Assembly (NCBI GenBank): GCA_027625915.1
Contig: JANTQA010000023.1
Coordinates: 15,004,001 to 15,068,000, forward strand
DNA length: 64,000 nucleotides
From: Anaeramoeba flamelloides
Taxonomy: Eukaryota; Metamonada; Anaeramoebidae
Reading direction: 5' to 3'
The notes below the pieces were generated by a model, which worked only from the letters and a program-made list of their open reading frames with translations, had not been told where the DNA came from and did not search any database. The translations under genes were made by a program, and so were the position numbers. Positions 1 through 11,900 of the stretch are shown here, piece by piece (position 1 is the stretch's first letter; each line of letters begins with the position of its first letter).

Positions 1-529
1 GTGGTAATTAATAACTGTTCTAGATTTCTGATATGAGAAAAGGTGGTTTCTATTAAAATAAACTTTGTAAAAAGATATTTCCAAAAAATATTCCTTAATT
101 TCGAATTTTCTTGTTCCTAAAATTTTGTTCACAGTTTATGCATTAAACTTGGTACTGACTGCATTACTTTTAAATTATTTTTCTTCTTCCCTTTAATTTA
201 TTTTGATAAATTTTTCTTTAATTACTGGTTTCTCTTTATAATTATTTTTTTTATCATTGTTAAAATTTTAATTTTTATGAAAATTCCTCAAAAATTTTGT
301 GATTAATATTAAATTGTTCTTAGCAATATCTAATTTGTTTGAATATCCATCAACATGTTTATAATAAAGAAACCCCCCATCAATATTCTTAATAGACATT
401 CAATATATACTATATTGATAAATTCAGATCTAAAAAAAGAGTAATATTAAAATAAATATTTTTATTTAATAAAAAAAAAAAATAAAATAAAATATAAAAA
501 TATAAAAATTATTAATATTTTATTAATAT
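1..529. other. Intergenic, 3' flank of the exchanger gene
   Basis: AT-rich DNA downstream of the minus-strand exchanger stop codon. It holds poly-A/T runs and no conserved ORF, RNA gene or repeat that I can recognise. The part nearest position 529 should contain the 3' UTR of the exchanger. Confidence 0.5.
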
Positions 530-2566
530 TTAATCATCTTCACTTGATGTTGTAGTATCGTCTCCAATGGATTCAACAATTTCATCATTATCAGTATCAT
601 TTTTCTTCTCATTGCCATTATCAGTATCAGTATCATTTTTCTTCTCGTTGTCGGTCTCATTTTTCTTCTTATTAGTATTTAATTCGATATCTGAATTTGT
701 GGTAAGGGAAGACGAATTCAAAATCTCTTTATTTAATTCATTATTTGAAATAGAGCTAGAACTTTGATCATTTTTATTTCCGTTTATTAAATCCTCGTCG
801 GTATCATTTGATTGAAATTCTTGAAGAGGATCTGAGCGGAAAGTTTTATTAGTTAAAAAGGGTTTGATATATTTTCGATCAATGTGTAAAAATTTTGATT
901 TTGATTTAATCTTTGGTGCGTTGTTCTGTTGCAGTTCATTGTTGTCAACATTTTTTGAATCTTTTTCCTGAAAGTTACATAGTTTGAGTAATGGAGGTGT
1001 CAATCCACCGCAAATAAATACCATGAAAAAAACGATCATGAGGGTTGTTGTAATGATGGTGTCTCCTGATGAACTTTCTGTGTAAAGCGATAACGCAAAG
1101 GCAATAGCACCCCTCAGGCCCGAAAAGTAAATCATAAATATTTCTTTATTTTTTAAGCGCTTCTGGGGCTTTTTAAACCAGTTGTTGATCCAGGAAAGAG
1201 GGTAAATGTTTAAGGCACGCCCAGCAAAGCAGAATAATAGCATGAAGCCAATCAAAGCCCAATCGTAAGAGTGTGAAAATGAAAAGGTTGCTAACCCAAG
1301 ATAAATAAAAATGAAAAGTTCTGACACCAATGCCAAGATGTGTACAAATTGCTTCGAATTGACCTTTGAAGCATCCGACAAATTATTGAAGGAATAGTGC
1401 GCATCAACAATCCCACAAAACACCACGGACGCGATCCCAGAAAGGCCAATTTCTTCGGCTAAAAAAAAGGAAAACCAGGCGCAAATTAGCAGAAAGGAGG
1501 TTTCCAAAGCAGGCGCGTCCCTGATCCTGGTGTGTTTCAGCATTAAGCTTGTGAACATGCCCATAAAGATCCCAATGGATAAGGATCCTAAAAAGACACC
1601 AATGAAAATGCCTATAGACTTGAAAACAAAGCCCGCGCCAAAGGTGTCTTGATCGAATTTTAAAAAGGTCTTCACCAGCACAATCGCGATCGCGTCGTTC
1701 ATGATCGACTCCCCAAAGACATTCGCAAACAAATTCATAGGCACGCCCATGTTCTTAAAAATGGCCAAGACCGAAACGGGATCTGTAGCGCTGACCAAGG
1801 AGCCAAAAATTAGGCAATCCCTGACACTTAAGTTGACCTTAACCCAATCCAATTTGACAAGAGCCATCAACATAAAAGAAATGAAAAGCGTCGAAATTAA
1901 AGTCCCCACAAAGGCAAACAAGAAAATGGAGAGTGAGTTTTTAAAAAAAGATTTCCTTTTCATATTATAACCAGACTCAAAGATGATTTGTGGTAAAAAA
2001 TACAAGAAAAAAACCTCAGGCTGGAATTTCACAAATTCCTGGAGTGACGATCCTTCAGAAGAGTAGTTGATAATTAGCCCAACAACTAGCCCAAAAATGA
2101 TAGCAATGCCTGCCATTGAGTTTAGGTGTTTTATGTTTTGTGTTTGGTTTTTTGTGTTATGTTTTTTGTATTTTGTGTTTTTTTTTTTGTTTTTTGTTTT
2201 TTGTTTTTTGTTTTTGTGGTTAAGTTAGTCGTTGGTTTTTTCAAAAGAAAGTAGATCCAAAAAAATTTTTTGAATAAGAGGATAACATTAGTTTTGATTC
2301 AAAACAATAAATTGTTATTCAACCAAATACTTTTTTTTAATCGAGTCATTATTCAAAAAGCTTGGAAGAAGATCAAAATCTTTTTTGTTATTTTTTTCCC
2401 TTTCTGAAATGTCAATAAGCATCAAGAAAAAAGATCGAAAAATTATACCTGTCTCGTGGATAAATTGTATTTGGCGACTACGAAGGAAATGTGCAAAATA
2501 TACTACAATTCCGATGATTAAAATGAAAATAACCAACCCGTAATGTCCATAAGTTGTGTTAGACAT
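530..2566 (-). CDS. Endosomal-type Na+(K+)/H+ exchanger (NHE6/7/9-like, CPA1 family)
   Basis: Integral membrane antiporter expected to exchange luminal H+ for Na+ or K+, probably in endosomes or Golgi. Two exons are inferred: 2566-2449 (ATG at 2566) and 2109-530 (TAA stop), joined across a 339-bp GT-AG intron. The join rebuilds the motif FIHETGIAIIFGLVVG, which matches the start of NHE6/7/9 proteins and would be lost if the downstream ATG at 2116 were used. Product 565 residues. Visible motifs: SATDPVSVLAIF near 145-157, FGESIMNDAIAIVL near 171-184 (the ND pair expected in this family), FCGI.DAHYSFNNLS near 270, GRALNIYPLS near 336 and SGLRGAIAFAL near 369-379. About 11-12 hydrophobic segments precede a hydrophilic tail (residues ~420-565) with repeated Asp/Asn/Lys units, probably cytosolic. 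GR..IYPLS and AHYSFNNLS favour the intracellular over the plasma-membrane branch. The intron contains long A-rich runs on the coding strand. Confidence 0.93.
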
Positions 2567-3728
2567 AATGTCAAACTAATGAGTTAAGTTAATGGTTTAA
2601 AAAAGAAAAAAAAACAGAAAATGAATTTTATTTTTATTTGGATCATATTTTGATGTTTTTTTTTAAATTTGAAATCAAAATCAAGAGTCTTCTTCGATTC
2701 CTTTGAGATTTATGTACCAAGAATTTACAAAACTTAATTATTGATTGTTTTTCTTCGAAAGACAAATCAAACTTGATTGTTTTAAAAACAGGATTTAAAG
2801 ATAAGCGAAAGTAAAAGATCAAGTTGTAATTTACTTTGGTTTGATTGAGTTAAATATTTCAAAAATAATTAACCAATAAATGTTATCTAAAGTTATCAAA
2901 AGAACCCAAAACGATGTTTTTGGTAATCGTTATCTTTTAACCTATTCTTTTTTTCCTCTCAAAATCAAATCTGATAAAACACAAAGATAAAAGTGATTAT
3001 TAAGGGAATATCAACTTTTTTCTTTTTGTCCAAAGGTGACAAAATTATTGTTCTGTCAACCTTTTGTTGGGATTAAAAAACAATTAGGAGCTATATTCAG
3101 TGAAAAATCATTTTTCGAAAAATAAATTATTTTGACAAAAGAAGAAATTTTTTTGTATAAGTTCAAAATTTTTTAGTTTTTTGAAGGATAATAAATTATT
3201 TTTTATTATGATCAGGTAATAAAAAGGTTTCGAAAACTGAATTATTTGACACCAATTTGTAAACCATATAATGTTAAAAGATTGGGTTCTGTTTTAAAAA
3301 TAAAAATATATATCAGTTAATAAAATAGTTTAAAAAAATACAATTGTTAATGTTTATCTGTTTAAAGTAAAATTTTTTTTTGAATTTATATTTTTCTCGA
3401 ATTGTAAATTGGAAATAAATAAATAACCACACTAATGACTTTTAAATTTAAAATACTAAACAAAAATTAAAAACAAATAATCTTGTTTGATACAAATTCG
3501 ATCAGAAAAAGGAATAATTGTAAGATTTATCAAAGAAAATCAACAACACAAGGAATATTGAAGGTGTTATATTTAAAGGGAAACGTAATTAAAATGAAAT
3601 TTAAATTACTTCTACATAAAAATTTCATGAAAACGATAAAGATTTTCTAAAACCAAAAAATAGAAAATATCAAAAAATGGGAAAATCAAAAATATGAAAT
3701 TAAAGAATAATAATCAAAACTCATCTAG

Positions 3729-4620
3729 AATGAATTGTTATCATCGGAAATTTCTATAGGCCGAAAATTTATTGAAAAAAAAAAAATAGAAAAAAAACAA
3801 AGTTTTGATAATGATTATTCACTCTCACATTATAATGATTTAGTGTTTGAAATTTATCAGAAGAATTTTGATCTTTCTCAACATTTTGAAAGTGGTTAAA
3901 GTTTTGAGGTTGTTATTAGCTCCAAAATTTAATCTTTGATCAAAAATTCTTCAAAAAGCTGTGTAACATATTTTTCACTTGAGAATATTTCTTTTCTTCC
4001 AAAATATAATTATCGTGTATCTAATGATGGTAAGAGTAATATAAGGCCCAAAAAAATAATTATTTTTCTAACAGTAAGAATGAAAATATGAGCAAGAAAA
4101 AAAAGAATGAAAGCTACTAAGAGTAAATATAACTATAATCATTTTTTAATAATAATAATAATAATAATAACGTCCAATAATTTAAAATTAAACAAATTGG
4201 GGAAATTCAGTTGATATTTTAGAAAATGAAGAAAAATCATTTCAATTAATCAAAAAAAAACACAACAAAAAGAAATAAAAAAAAATAAAGAAGTTTCTAC
4301 CAAAAAAAAATAATCATTTTTGAAGTCTGTAATTAAAAAAATCAAAGATATAGAATCAATTTTTTAATTTTTCTTTATTGTTTCAAAGGATTTTTTTAAA
4401 ATTAACTTTCAGAAAGAAAACGGATTAAAAAGGGGGTTAAAGAATAAAATTGAAAAGAAAACCATTATGAAAAGGAAAAATAAAGTAAAATAATAAAATT
4501 GGTGAAATTAGAATAAAAGTTTCTGATCAACAAATGTGAAAATTTTTTGCGATAAGGATATGTCCTAACGAAGTACAAAACCACTTTCAATAATATTATA
4601 AAACGAACCATTTGATTGAA
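3729..4620 (+). pseudogene. Possible decayed coding region, unidentified
   Basis: A run of short open segments on the plus strand has protein-like composition. The best stretch (3729-3899) encodes about 56 residues with Asp, Glu, Ser, His and Tyr interspersed. Further segments follow in the same frame beyond in-frame stops up to about 4090, and another lies near 4490-4610. This could be a decayed host gene or a gene with introns that I cannot resolve. No domain is recognised. Open segments of this length arise by chance in DNA this rich in A and T, so the call is weak. Confidence 0.2.
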
Positions 4621-4639
4621 AAGTGGTTTTATTTCTTAA

Positions 4640-5020
4640 ATTATTGTTTTTTTATTCTTGATTTCGACAAATTTTTTGAAATGGTGATAATATATTTTTG
4701 ATATTCGAAAAGAAAAAAATTGTTTTAAATTCACACCTTCGCATTTCTGTTTTTTTTTTTTTTTTGGTTTACTCTTTGATTTAATTTCACTTATTTCCAA
4801 ACATCATTTCATGTTTCAAATTATATTAAATAAAACTAAAAATTGAAACAAAAAAATTCAAAAAAATCGATAAATTAAAGTTTCAAATCATATTTTTAGG
4901 GTTATATTCATATTTAGATTGGTGGATGATAGTTGAATACAACATTTCATGATCTTAAGGTACTCAAAAAATCTTTTTTTCATAATTCTTCTCACAATTA
5001 ATAATTTTTAAAAAGGGGAA
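4640..5020. repeat. Dispersed repeat, copy 1 (partner 36755-37130)
   Basis: About 380 bp aligns by eye with 36755-37130 in the same orientation. Shared blocks include ATTCTTGATTTC, GGTTTACT.TTTGATT, TTTAATAAAACCAAAAATTGAA (with variation), and a common end near CACAATTAA. Divergence is substantial. No terminal inverted repeat was found, so the type of element is unknown. Confidence 0.55.
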
Positions 5021-5333
5021 AATCAACCTAATTCTCTAAAATTTCAAAAAAAAATTTTAATGAACTTTTGACGAACTATTTTTTTTTCATTTTTTTACAA
5101 CTTCCATTGAATTCTCTTCAGTTCGAAATAGACAGTATTTGTTTTATTTTTTTTACTTTTTTTTGATAATAACAAATTTTCAATTATTTGGTAAAGAATT
5201 AGCCAAATTCACCCAAAGTTTATACTTTAGAATAACAAATCAAAATTTTGACCAAGTCATATGAATTAATAATATTCATACATAAAATATTTTTTAGTTT
5301 TTGATTTTATATAAGGTTCCTAATGAAAAGAAC

Positions 5334-5856
5334 GGGAAAATTTTTATTTTTTAAATTTGGTCGAAATCAAAATTGTTTAAATTCTCTTTTTTTTCAAAAT
5401 AGTCAATTCTCTTGAAATATATTGGTTTTAGATATTTAAAACACCCTTTTAGGGTAGGTTTGGGTGGTTTATATAGTATGTGAGGGTAGTTTTGGATGGT
5501 TTATATTGTATTTTAGAAACTTTTGTACTGGATATTTAAAAAAAAAAATATTTAAGAGATAAATTAGAATTTTATAATGCGTTTTAAGGGATCATAATTT
5601 TTCAATGAACTTTAGTGATTAAAATTGGGTTTTGAACAATTTTTTAAAAAATATTTAGTATTGATCATTAAAGAATTTTGTATTTTCTTCAATTTATATA
5701 ATAAAATACTACTAATCACAAAATACTATTTTTAATTTTTCTCCCACGATCCTTAAAAAACATCAAAAACTTGTGTACTGTTGAAAATAATCAAGTAACT
5801 CTTCAAAAATATGAAAAAATTGAATTTAACAAACTTTGAACTTTAATAATATACCC
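5334..5856. mobile_element. MITE of the 7-bp-duplication family, copy 1
   Basis: About 523 bp, starting GGGAAAATTTTTATTTT and ending TTTAATAATATACCC, so the termini are imperfect inverted repeats. The interior matches the better-preserved copy at 24923-25469, sharing AATAGTCAATTC/CC, a GGGTAGGTT-rich block and the terminal AATAATATACCC. Target duplication is not recognisable in this older copy. Confidence 0.7.
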
Positions 5857-6457
5857 AGTGGAGTCACATATCGAAATCTTTTTTAATCTTTTAACCAGAA
5901 ATCAATAGTTTTTTGCAATATAATCATTTTAAAAAAGTGTGAACAAAAAATCAAAAAAACAGCACATAAACTTAAATATTCCAATTTTCAGGACTTTTTA
6001 AAAAACTTTTTAGGTCGCCCCGATTTAAAATTTCTTTAAAAAAAAACATAAATGATTATGAACACGGTTTTTTTGTCAATAAAAAAATGTAAAATTTTAT
6101 TTCAATTGTCCCAAAAATTCTCGAATGATAATTCGACATTAAATGAAAGACATCTCAAATAAATTTAAAAAAAAATTCAACACTCTGTGAAGAATGGATC
6201 TACCTTGTTCGATTGTAATAAAATTAAAATATTCTAGTTTGAAAAAAATAGTAATGAAAAAGTTAGAGATTGAAAATAGTCTATTGAGCAATTTATTTGA
6301 TAAAGTTTGTAATTTGGGCTTGTTGCATTTAGCCCTAATTACAATTTATTTTTAAAAAAAATTTTTTTTTTTGTTTTTTTTTTTTTTTGGTTTGTTTTCT
6401 TTAAAATGAAATTCCCGATCCCATGCTAACTTTTGTTTTAATCAACGATTCAACAAT

Positions 6458-6748
6458 TTAGTTAATGACTTTGGTTGTAAGTCCTTTAAAGTTTTTTGTT
6501 GGAACATAAGTTACGCGTGTGTATAATCTTTCTTTGGCTTCTTCGTCTTCATTGATTTGTCTTTCTAATCTTACTCTAATTCTGAATGGGACGTTTTTAA
6601 TACCCTTTGACCAGATAAACTACAAGCAATTAAAATTTTTTTTGTTGTTGAATGAAAGAAAAAGAAAAAAAAAATTAACACAATAAAATATTACAAAAAA
6701 AAAAAGAAATAAAAAAGAAATAAAAAAAAAAATCAATAAAAAATTAAA

Positions 6749-6779
<31 letters not shown>

Positions 6780-7090
6780 TTACTTTATTGACTTCAGGAT
6801 CTACTCTAACATCTTTGGTTCCCATTTCTCGGTTAGTAAAATGTTTAATTACTTTAATGGCTTTTGGTGCTCTTCGTTTGTAAGAACTAAATAAGATCAT
6901 TAATTTTTAAAAAAGTTTTTGTTTATCATTTAGTCAAAAACAACAATAATAAAAATCAAACAAAAAAAAAAAAGTAAAGGGTGGGTATTTACACGTTGTG
7001 TAATAATTTGTGTAAGTGAATTGTATATTCTCTTGTTACAATTTCAGCTTTTGGCTTTTTGTCTTTCCAGTTTTTTGCTTTTTGTGACAT
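6458..7090 (-). CDS. RPL31: 60S ribosomal protein eL31 (RPL31), three exons
   Basis: Structural protein of the large cytosolic ribosomal subunit, near the nascent-chain exit. Three exons join in frame: 7090-6993, 6886-6784 and 6619-6458 (TAA stop), with GT-AG introns of 106 and 164 bp. Product 120 residues, close to the usual ~120-125. Family signatures in order: EIVTREYTI (residues 16-24), [12 protein letters not shown] (36-48), [15 protein letters not shown] (53-67), [16 protein letters not shown] (70-85) and [15 protein letters not shown] (99-113). These align along their length with eukaryotic eL31. The second intron carries a run of about 23 A on the plus strand, i.e. a T tract before its acceptor. 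Each exon is too short to appear as a long ORF. It is the only ribosomal gene seen here and has no operon-like partner. Confidence 0.96.
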
Positions 7091-8242
7091 TTTGAAGGAG
7101 AAATTATAAAAAAATAAATTCCAAAAAGGATTTCTTTTTTTAAGAAAAAATAGTAGACAGAGATTAAAAGACTTTTTTTATTTGATCAGTTATTTTTTGG
7201 ATCAGAACAATCTTTCAGACTTTTCCATCAAAATAAATCCGTCTTAATTTTTTGAAGATTTTAAAACAAAGAACAATGTAAGAATTCTTTTAAAAGAAGA
7301 CTGTGATTGTTTTAGGAAGGAAAAAAACATCAACTTAAATTCAAATAAATGGAATTGAGGTTATTTGAAATGAAAATAATGTTATTTGTTAATAAAACAA
7401 AAGAAAACACCAGGACTTTTTGTAGTACGAGTAATTCAAAAAGCAAATAACAAGTGAAATCAAAAAGTGCTGTCAAATTTGTTTCAAAGGGTGGTGAATT
7501 GGTTTGAGCAACAATTTTTTTAACTTTTGATGTACCTTTGTTAAAAGTGTTGAGAAGACAATGTACCCAGAGTACTAAAGTATAACACATGTTTTAAAAA
7601 ATGTTACTCAATAATTCTAAAAATGTGTGAGCTAATCACCTTTCACAAAACATAGATGAAAAACTTTTTTAACCCCACAAAGTACAAATAACTTTATCAC
7701 TTTTCAAAACTTGAAAAATTGTTGGCTCTTAACAATTGTGTCTAATGGTTGACCAAATTCAAACCCTACTCAAGTAAACTCATACAAAACAAGATTTATT
7801 ATTTGTTCTTTTATCCTAAAATTCGAAAACTTTGTTTTTTTCTTATTTGTTCATATTGCCACTACTCTTAACCTCTCGATTTTAACTCCTGTGAAACTCA
7901 GTGCGAAACACTGGAAGGATTATCACACATACTAGATAAGGAATATCTGTATAAAATTGCCAAAAAATACATTTCTAATTAATTTCGTTTGAATCTTGCT
8001 TTTTTTTTTGATGTATAATTATCAAATTATTTACTAAATTGAAATAAAAAATGCTATTGTCGAATAGGAAAAAGACCATTGTCTTCCAAAGACAACCTAA
8101 GACAATTAAAACCAAAAAAAAAAAAAGATAAACCAAGTCTCAGATCCAACAAAAAAATTGCTGAGTCTCGAAAAATTAAGACTTCATTTTTTACTTTTTT
8201 TCCAGAAAACAACCTTCTCTTTTTTACTTTAATTATTGAGTG
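7091..8242. promoter_or_regulatory. Divergent intergenic region, eL31 and RCC1-BTB promoters
   Basis: About 1.15 kb lies between the divergent starts of eL31 (minus) and the RCC1-BTB gene (plus), so both promoters should lie here. I see no defined motif; the sequence is AT-rich with two chance ORFs (7330-7590 and 8054-8248, both minus) that show no domain. Confidence 0.4.
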
Positions 8243-8892
8243 ATGCAAAATTTTGCTCTGTGTATGGGGTATAACTATGAAGGTGCGCTTGGTACCTCTT
8301 CTACAGTAACACCACTTGCAAAGCCAACAAAATCCAAAATTAAATCGATCAGACAGGTTGCATGTGGCTTTGAGAAAACTCTCTATTTAACAACCAGCCA
8401 TGAGTTATATATTACCCCACAAATGTCAAAAATCGATTTTGGACAATCAATTGCCCAAAACATATCTTCTGGCTATAACCATTCACTAATTTGCACATCA
8501 GACGGACTTGTTTATGCTATTGGCGATAAAACAAAATTTCTTTGTAATGATAGCACAACTCAAAGCAAAAACAATTATCCAATCAAAATTGCATATTTTG
8601 AAAAAGAAAATCTTGACTGTGTTCAAGTCCTTGCAGGATATTCAAACTCTTTTTTTTTGTTCAGTAATGGTGATCTGTATCTTTCTGGCCTGAGTACTTT
8701 TGTAAATTTTTATTTTTTCTTTTTTTTTTCTCAGTTTTATTTTTTTTTTTTTTTTTTTTTTTTTTAATCAAACTCGAAAGAAAAACAGAGTATGAAAATT
8801 CTTCGTCATGGGTTAAGGAACCTGAGCCATACCATTTACACTCTAAACAAACACAAATCATTTTTTCTGAATTAGGAACAACTTGATTTCAA

Positions 8893-8924
<32 letters not shown>

Positions 8925-11900
8925 GGATCCTTCTTTTTTTTTTCTGAAAAGGCTTTTGAAAACCACCCTAAATTTAACCCAATTCTTTATTAATTGCAGA
9001 CAAAATTAGAATTTTAATTCAAGCACAGTGATCTTTTTTTGCCTTTAATTGATCTTCTTAAACAAAAAAGAAAAATAAATTTCAAAATAAACAAAATAAT
9101 AAAGGGATCCAAAAACAAAACGAAATGTATTCACTAAAAATTATTTAGGTGTCTCGAATAATTTAATTATCCAGAATTTTTCTTGTAAAATGTTTTGGCT
9201 AGCTCCAAACAATTTGTTAATTTTTTTTTCAATCCCCACCCCATTTATAGAATCCCATAATATAATTTAAAAAGTAATTCCATTGAAAACCTTTCTCGTG
9301 TGCGGGGTTAATGATTACAGTTAATTGTAAAATAAAAGGAATAAAATTTTCATTTAGCTTCCCAAAAAATAATCAAATCCAAAGAAGAAGAAGAAATCCT
9401 CAAATCATTAAAGTTCCAATTCTCAAAGAAAAACTCCAGAATATAATCTGCTTTATTCTAAAGAGTCTAAATTTTCCAAGATCTTTGGAAAACCTTTTTT
9501 CTGAAAATCCGAATGAAAATTTTGTTCAATTTATTTTTCAACAAACAGTCTAATTATGAAATAACCAAGTGAAAAAAAAAACAAGTGCTAATTGAAGATC
9601 ATAAATCAATATTCCAAAATTACATTGAAATCTGTTCGAAGGATCCAGAAAATTAAATCTAATTTTCGTTTTTGCTTTACTCATTTCTTTTTTTATCGAA
9701 CAAAAAGAAGGAAAAAGAAAAGATAGCTTTGACCAGAAATTTTTTCTTTTTTCAATTTTTCCTTTTTTTTCAAACTTTTCAAATTTTTAAATTTTCAAAA
9801 CAATAATTTTTTTAAAACTGGGTATTACAACAAAAAACACTAATATTTGAGCACACTAAAAATAATAGCCCGTGTATTTAGAATTTATTGTTAGAATGAT
9901 TATAATCATTTTAAAAAAGTATGACCAAAAAGTTTTCAAAAGTATCAATAAAAAAGTTGACAAACTTAAAGCTATTTTAAAAAATTTTGATAAAACTTTA
10001 CCCAAACTGCTTTATTTTGATGAATAAGACAATTTCAAGCACCATTTCTAAACTTTATAGCAATCACTTTTTTAAAATAGCTGTAGACCAAAGTTCATTA
10101 CTTTTTTAAAAGCACTTTATACTGGCATTTGAATTATAAATCGGAAAAAATTTTCACTTCATTCCCAATTTCCTTTTTCAATTGGAGCTAAAAATTATAG
10201 CCCAATTCTTTTTTGAGAACCCTTTTTATAAAAGAAGAATATGGAAAATTCAGTGAAAATTTTACCCATTTAGAATTCAAATACCAGTAATAAAAACTTT
10301 TTTTGAGTTTTTTATTTTAAAAAAATGAGGACTTTTTTTTTCATACTTTTTTTGATTTTTTTGTTTTAAATAGGCGAGGGCTTTTTTTTTAATTAAAACT
10401 TATCCAAAAAAATAAAGTTTTGAAAAAGTGAACATTAAAAATTTTAAAAGTGCTTTTTTCCTCACCCCAATCCCAATCGCACCATCAAATGCTTATTTAT
10501 TTCCTTTTATTGAAATAGAAAAGTCATCAAAAATGTTTTTTATAAACAATAATCCTCACCTTTTTAAAACTTTTTGGTTTTTTGGATTAATCTAAAAAAA
10601 AAAAAGAAGTGCTCACCTATTTAAAATAGCTGTATAAAAGTATTTATGATAATTTCCAAACAGAGAAAATAAAACGTTTCCAAAACAATCTTAAAAAAAA
10701 GTGTTAACGACACAAATGTAAAACTTTTTGGTCAGGGATTATTATAAACTTTTATATTTTCACTTTTTGGAAATGACATTACCATTATTTGAATCTTAGG
10801 TAGTAAAGTAATTTTAAAAAAGTGTGATCAAAAAATTTTTTAATAAAGATCCCAAAAATGAGTTATTGAAATTTGTTCACTGTTTTTATAGATACTTTTG
10901 AATACCTTTTTGTCACACTTTTTTAAAATTACTATATTTCAAAATTCCTAGATTTAGTTGCCTCAAATAATTAAATAAAAATATTTATTATAATTGAAAT
11001 TTAATTGAAATTCAGTGAATATTTTCTTAAAAACAATTTTTTTTTTTTAAAAAAAAAACATTAATCACTTCTATTATTACGATTATATATATATATATAT
11101 AAGCTATTTCCAAAAAAGCTGGTAATTTTTTTTACATTTCATAAAAAATAATCTTTGTCAGTGGTGCTATTCGTTAATTAACAATAACAAATTAAGTTAA
11201 ATATTAATACTGATTGGATCAATGAAACAGGTATTTATTTCAAAATATGTTTGTTGAAATATTTCCAAAAAATGAAAAAAAAAATAAACACTTTTTTAGA
11301 AAACAATGGACTACCAATTTCAATAAAAAACTGGAAATATGGAAAGGTAACAAATGATTTTTTAAACATTAAAATACAGTTATATGTTTTCAATTCTATT
11401 TGAAATTTTGTTGTGATTAAACAAGTTATGAAAACTGTTTTTTCAATCAAAAAGAAAATAATAAACACCAATTTCAACACCTAAAAAACATCAGATATAA
11501 TCGAGATCAAAAAATTTAATATCTTTTCTTTGTGTAATACAATACTACGAAACAAATTGGATTATTATCAATAATCAATAAATGGTAGTTAATGATTTTG
11601 GATGTTTAAATACTTTTTTGAAGATTGAGTTTAAAAGATATATTTTAAAATAAATTTGCCCCACTTTATTGGAAATAGCTTATATGTGTATCTATTAAAC
11701 CCATTACAAAAGGATTTGAGTTTGAATAATGTAGTTGATGATTTCCAGTTTAAGTAGGGATGTTTTTCTTTGAAGTTTTCTTTGAACTGGCTAATCTTTA
11801 GGCATTTCTTTATTTTCCAGTTCTCGTCTCCTTTGGATGAATTGACTTTGTCTCGTAACGATTTTATGTGGACTTGCTGGAGTTTTTTCTTTATTTCAAT

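Larger units (their letters stand above)
2567..6457. other. Intergenic region between exchanger and eL31
   Basis: About 3.9 kb without a confident gene. It holds one copy of the 7-bp-duplication MITE family (5334-5856), one copy of a dispersed repeat (about 4640-5020) shared with 36.7-37.1 kb, a possible fragment of the short AAAAAAGTGTGA family near 5925-5970, an (ATA)n tract near 4149-4170 and many homopolymers. Short coding-like stretches on the plus strand (3.7-4.6 kb and 6.1-6.35 kb) are interrupted and are listed separately as uncertain. Confidence 0.5.

Noticed and set aside
3729-4090. Alternative genetic code with TAA/TAG read as Gln
   Set aside because: Interrupted stretches might suggest it, but the conserved genes here end with TAA or TGA at the expected lengths and use CAA for Gln.
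8770-8890. Open stretch reading YENSSSWVKEP... considered as an extra RCC1-BTB exon
   Set aside because: No usable GT donor follows it, and joining 8701 directly to 13022 gives a better RCC1 blade.
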